Notes under the pieces: generated by a model | What the model saw: only the letters and a program-made list of their open reading frames with translations | The model's database searches: none | Told to the model about the DNA's origin: nothing | Assembly: GCF_000211475.1 (NCBI RefSeq) | Contig: NC_015474.1 | Coordinates: 434,001-498,000 of the forward strand | Length of the DNA: 64,000 nucleotides | From: Pyrococcus sp. NA2 | Lineage (GTDB): Archaea; Methanobacteriota_B; Thermococci; Thermococcales; Thermococcaceae | Direction of reading: 5' to 3' | Program-made: the position numbers and the translations under genes | Part shown: positions 63,348-64,000 of the stretch, piece after piece | Position numbering within the stretch: position 1 is the first letter of the stretch | How the letters are laid out: the number at the start of each line of letters is the position of its first letter

Positions 63348-64000
63348 TCACAACATATTGAGCATCTCCTCGCCGTAGTGGAAGAGTCCTGGGAGACCTC
63401 CGGTGTGGATGAAGAGGACGCTATCGCCCAAAGCCCCCTTCTGGGCTAAGTCATAGAGGCCGTAGAAGGCCTTTCCCGTGTACACTGGATCAAGCAGAAT
63501 TCCCTCGCTCGTCCCGACGAGCCTTATCAGCCTCGAAACCTCCTTGACCACTTTACCGTAAGCACCGAAGCCATAGTCATATATGATCGGTTCTTGAACC
63601 TTGACGTTTACCTCCAGTAACTCCATTGTCTTCCTCACTATCTCACTAACCCTCTCCTTTGCCTTCTCAGTCGAACTGCTGACGTCTATTCCAACGACCT
63701 TCCACTTTGCCTTAACTATCGCCGAACCAAGCAGTAGGCCAGAGTAGGTGCCACCGCTACCAACGGCATCCACTATCGTATCAACCTCAATCCCCATCCT
63801 CTTTAGCTGGGTGTATATCTCACCAACCCCTCTTACGTAGCCGAGGGTTCCAACGGGGGATGCTCCCCCAGGGGGAATTATGTAGGGTTTCTTCCCCTTA
63901 GCCTTAAGCTCCTCAGCAACCTCTTCGGCCACCTTGAGAAGCTCCCAGCTGTTCTCTGCCTCATAAATCCTCGTCTCAATCCCCATTAGCTTATCGAGCA
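63348..64000 (-). CDS. PLP-dependent ACC deaminase / D-cysteine desulfhydrase family (5' end outside window)
   Basis: The visible part is about 217 codons, open to the window edge. It shows the fold-type II PLP segments PGGASPVGTLGYVRG, VDAVGSGGTYSGLLLGSAI (glycine-rich phosphate loop) and LDPVYTGKAFYGLYDL, ending EEMLNML. The lysine that binds PLP lies further upstream, outside the window. Archaeal members annotated as ACC deaminase are often D-cysteine desulfhydrases; the reaction cannot be decided here. It lies upstream of nop5 on the same strand, with a gap of about 80 bp. Confidence 0.88.
   Translation of the reverse strand, partial: LDKLMGIETRIYEAENSWELLKVAEEVAEELKAKGKKPYIIPPGGASPVGTLGYVRGVGEIYTQLKRMGIEVDTIVDAVGSGGTYSGLLLGSAIVKAKWKVVGIDVSSSTEKAKERVSEIVRKTMELLEVNVKVQEPIIYDYGFGAYGKVVKEVSRLIRLVGTSEGILLDPVYTGKAFYGLYDLAQKGALGDSVLFIHTGGLPGLFHYGEEMLNML

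Noticed and set aside
1-64000. CRISPR array or rRNA operon
   Set aside because: No array of regularly spaced repeats and no rRNA-like conserved blocks were seen anywhere in the window.

Overview
The window looks like chromosomal DNA of a hyperthermophilic euryarchaeon of the order Thermococcales, almost certainly a Pyrococcus. The evidence is the three-subunit RPA operon, Hef helicase/nuclease, diphthamide-type EF-2, archaeal thermosome, archaeal-type PEP carboxylase, a tungsten-dependent AOR-family oxidoreductase, fibrillarin/Nop5 and archaeal TATA-box promoters followed by GGTGA-type ribosome binding sites. The species cannot be fixed from sequence reading alone. Genes are dense, often with 4-bp stop/start overlaps, and most lie on the minus strand.

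Layout. 1-10.3 kb holds core information processing: RPA41/14/32, a coiled-coil protein, SecG, a GC-rich H/ACA-like guide RNA, Hef, IMPase, DUF63, EF-2, Pcc1, Brix, RpoP and L37Ae. 10.3-14.9 kb is a rearranged patch. It holds a 5'-truncated FAD oxidoreductase, a TnpB relic whose middle third is inverted, and an alpha/beta hydrolase cleanly split by a complete IS607-type element; tRNA-Pro(CGG) follows. 15-24 kb carries a fucose-isomerase-like protein, AMMECR1 and the aspartate route to NAD (NadA, NadB, NadC) with PEP carboxylase upstream. 24-25.7 kb is the thermosome.

26-35.2 kb is one minus-strand operon: a B12/haem-type ABC importer, a GATE-domain membrane protein, a giant CobN-like chelatase subunit and a fused ChlI/ChlD protein with a His-rich linker. 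No other corrin-pathway gene is visible, so this is the best candidate for an undescribed metal/tetrapyrrole handling system. 35-44.4 kb has a lipoprotein, the anaerobic ribonucleotide reductase pair, a TPR protein, EF-1beta, a UbiA-family lipid enzyme and a WOR4-like tungstoenzyme with an aldo-keto reductase. 44.4-49.1 kb is an accessory patch with an ArsR-type regulator, two DUF2202 ferritin-like exported proteins (one frameshifted), DUF4405, small membrane proteins, striking palindromic operators and a ClC channel lacking the gating glutamate.

49-64 kb returns to mostly core genes: an MBL hydrolase, a probable PD-DxK nuclease, archaeal phosphoglycerate mutase, a C5-cytosine methyltransferase, RpoL, DUF2067, exosome Csl4, a Ski2-like helicase, two regulators, a cupin, an M28-like aminopeptidase, a polyprenol-phosphate glycosyltransferase, fibrillarin, Nop5 and the C-terminal part of a PLP-dependent deaminase/desulfhydrase. 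No rRNA genes and no CRISPR arrays were seen. All family names are from reading motifs; no database search was run.
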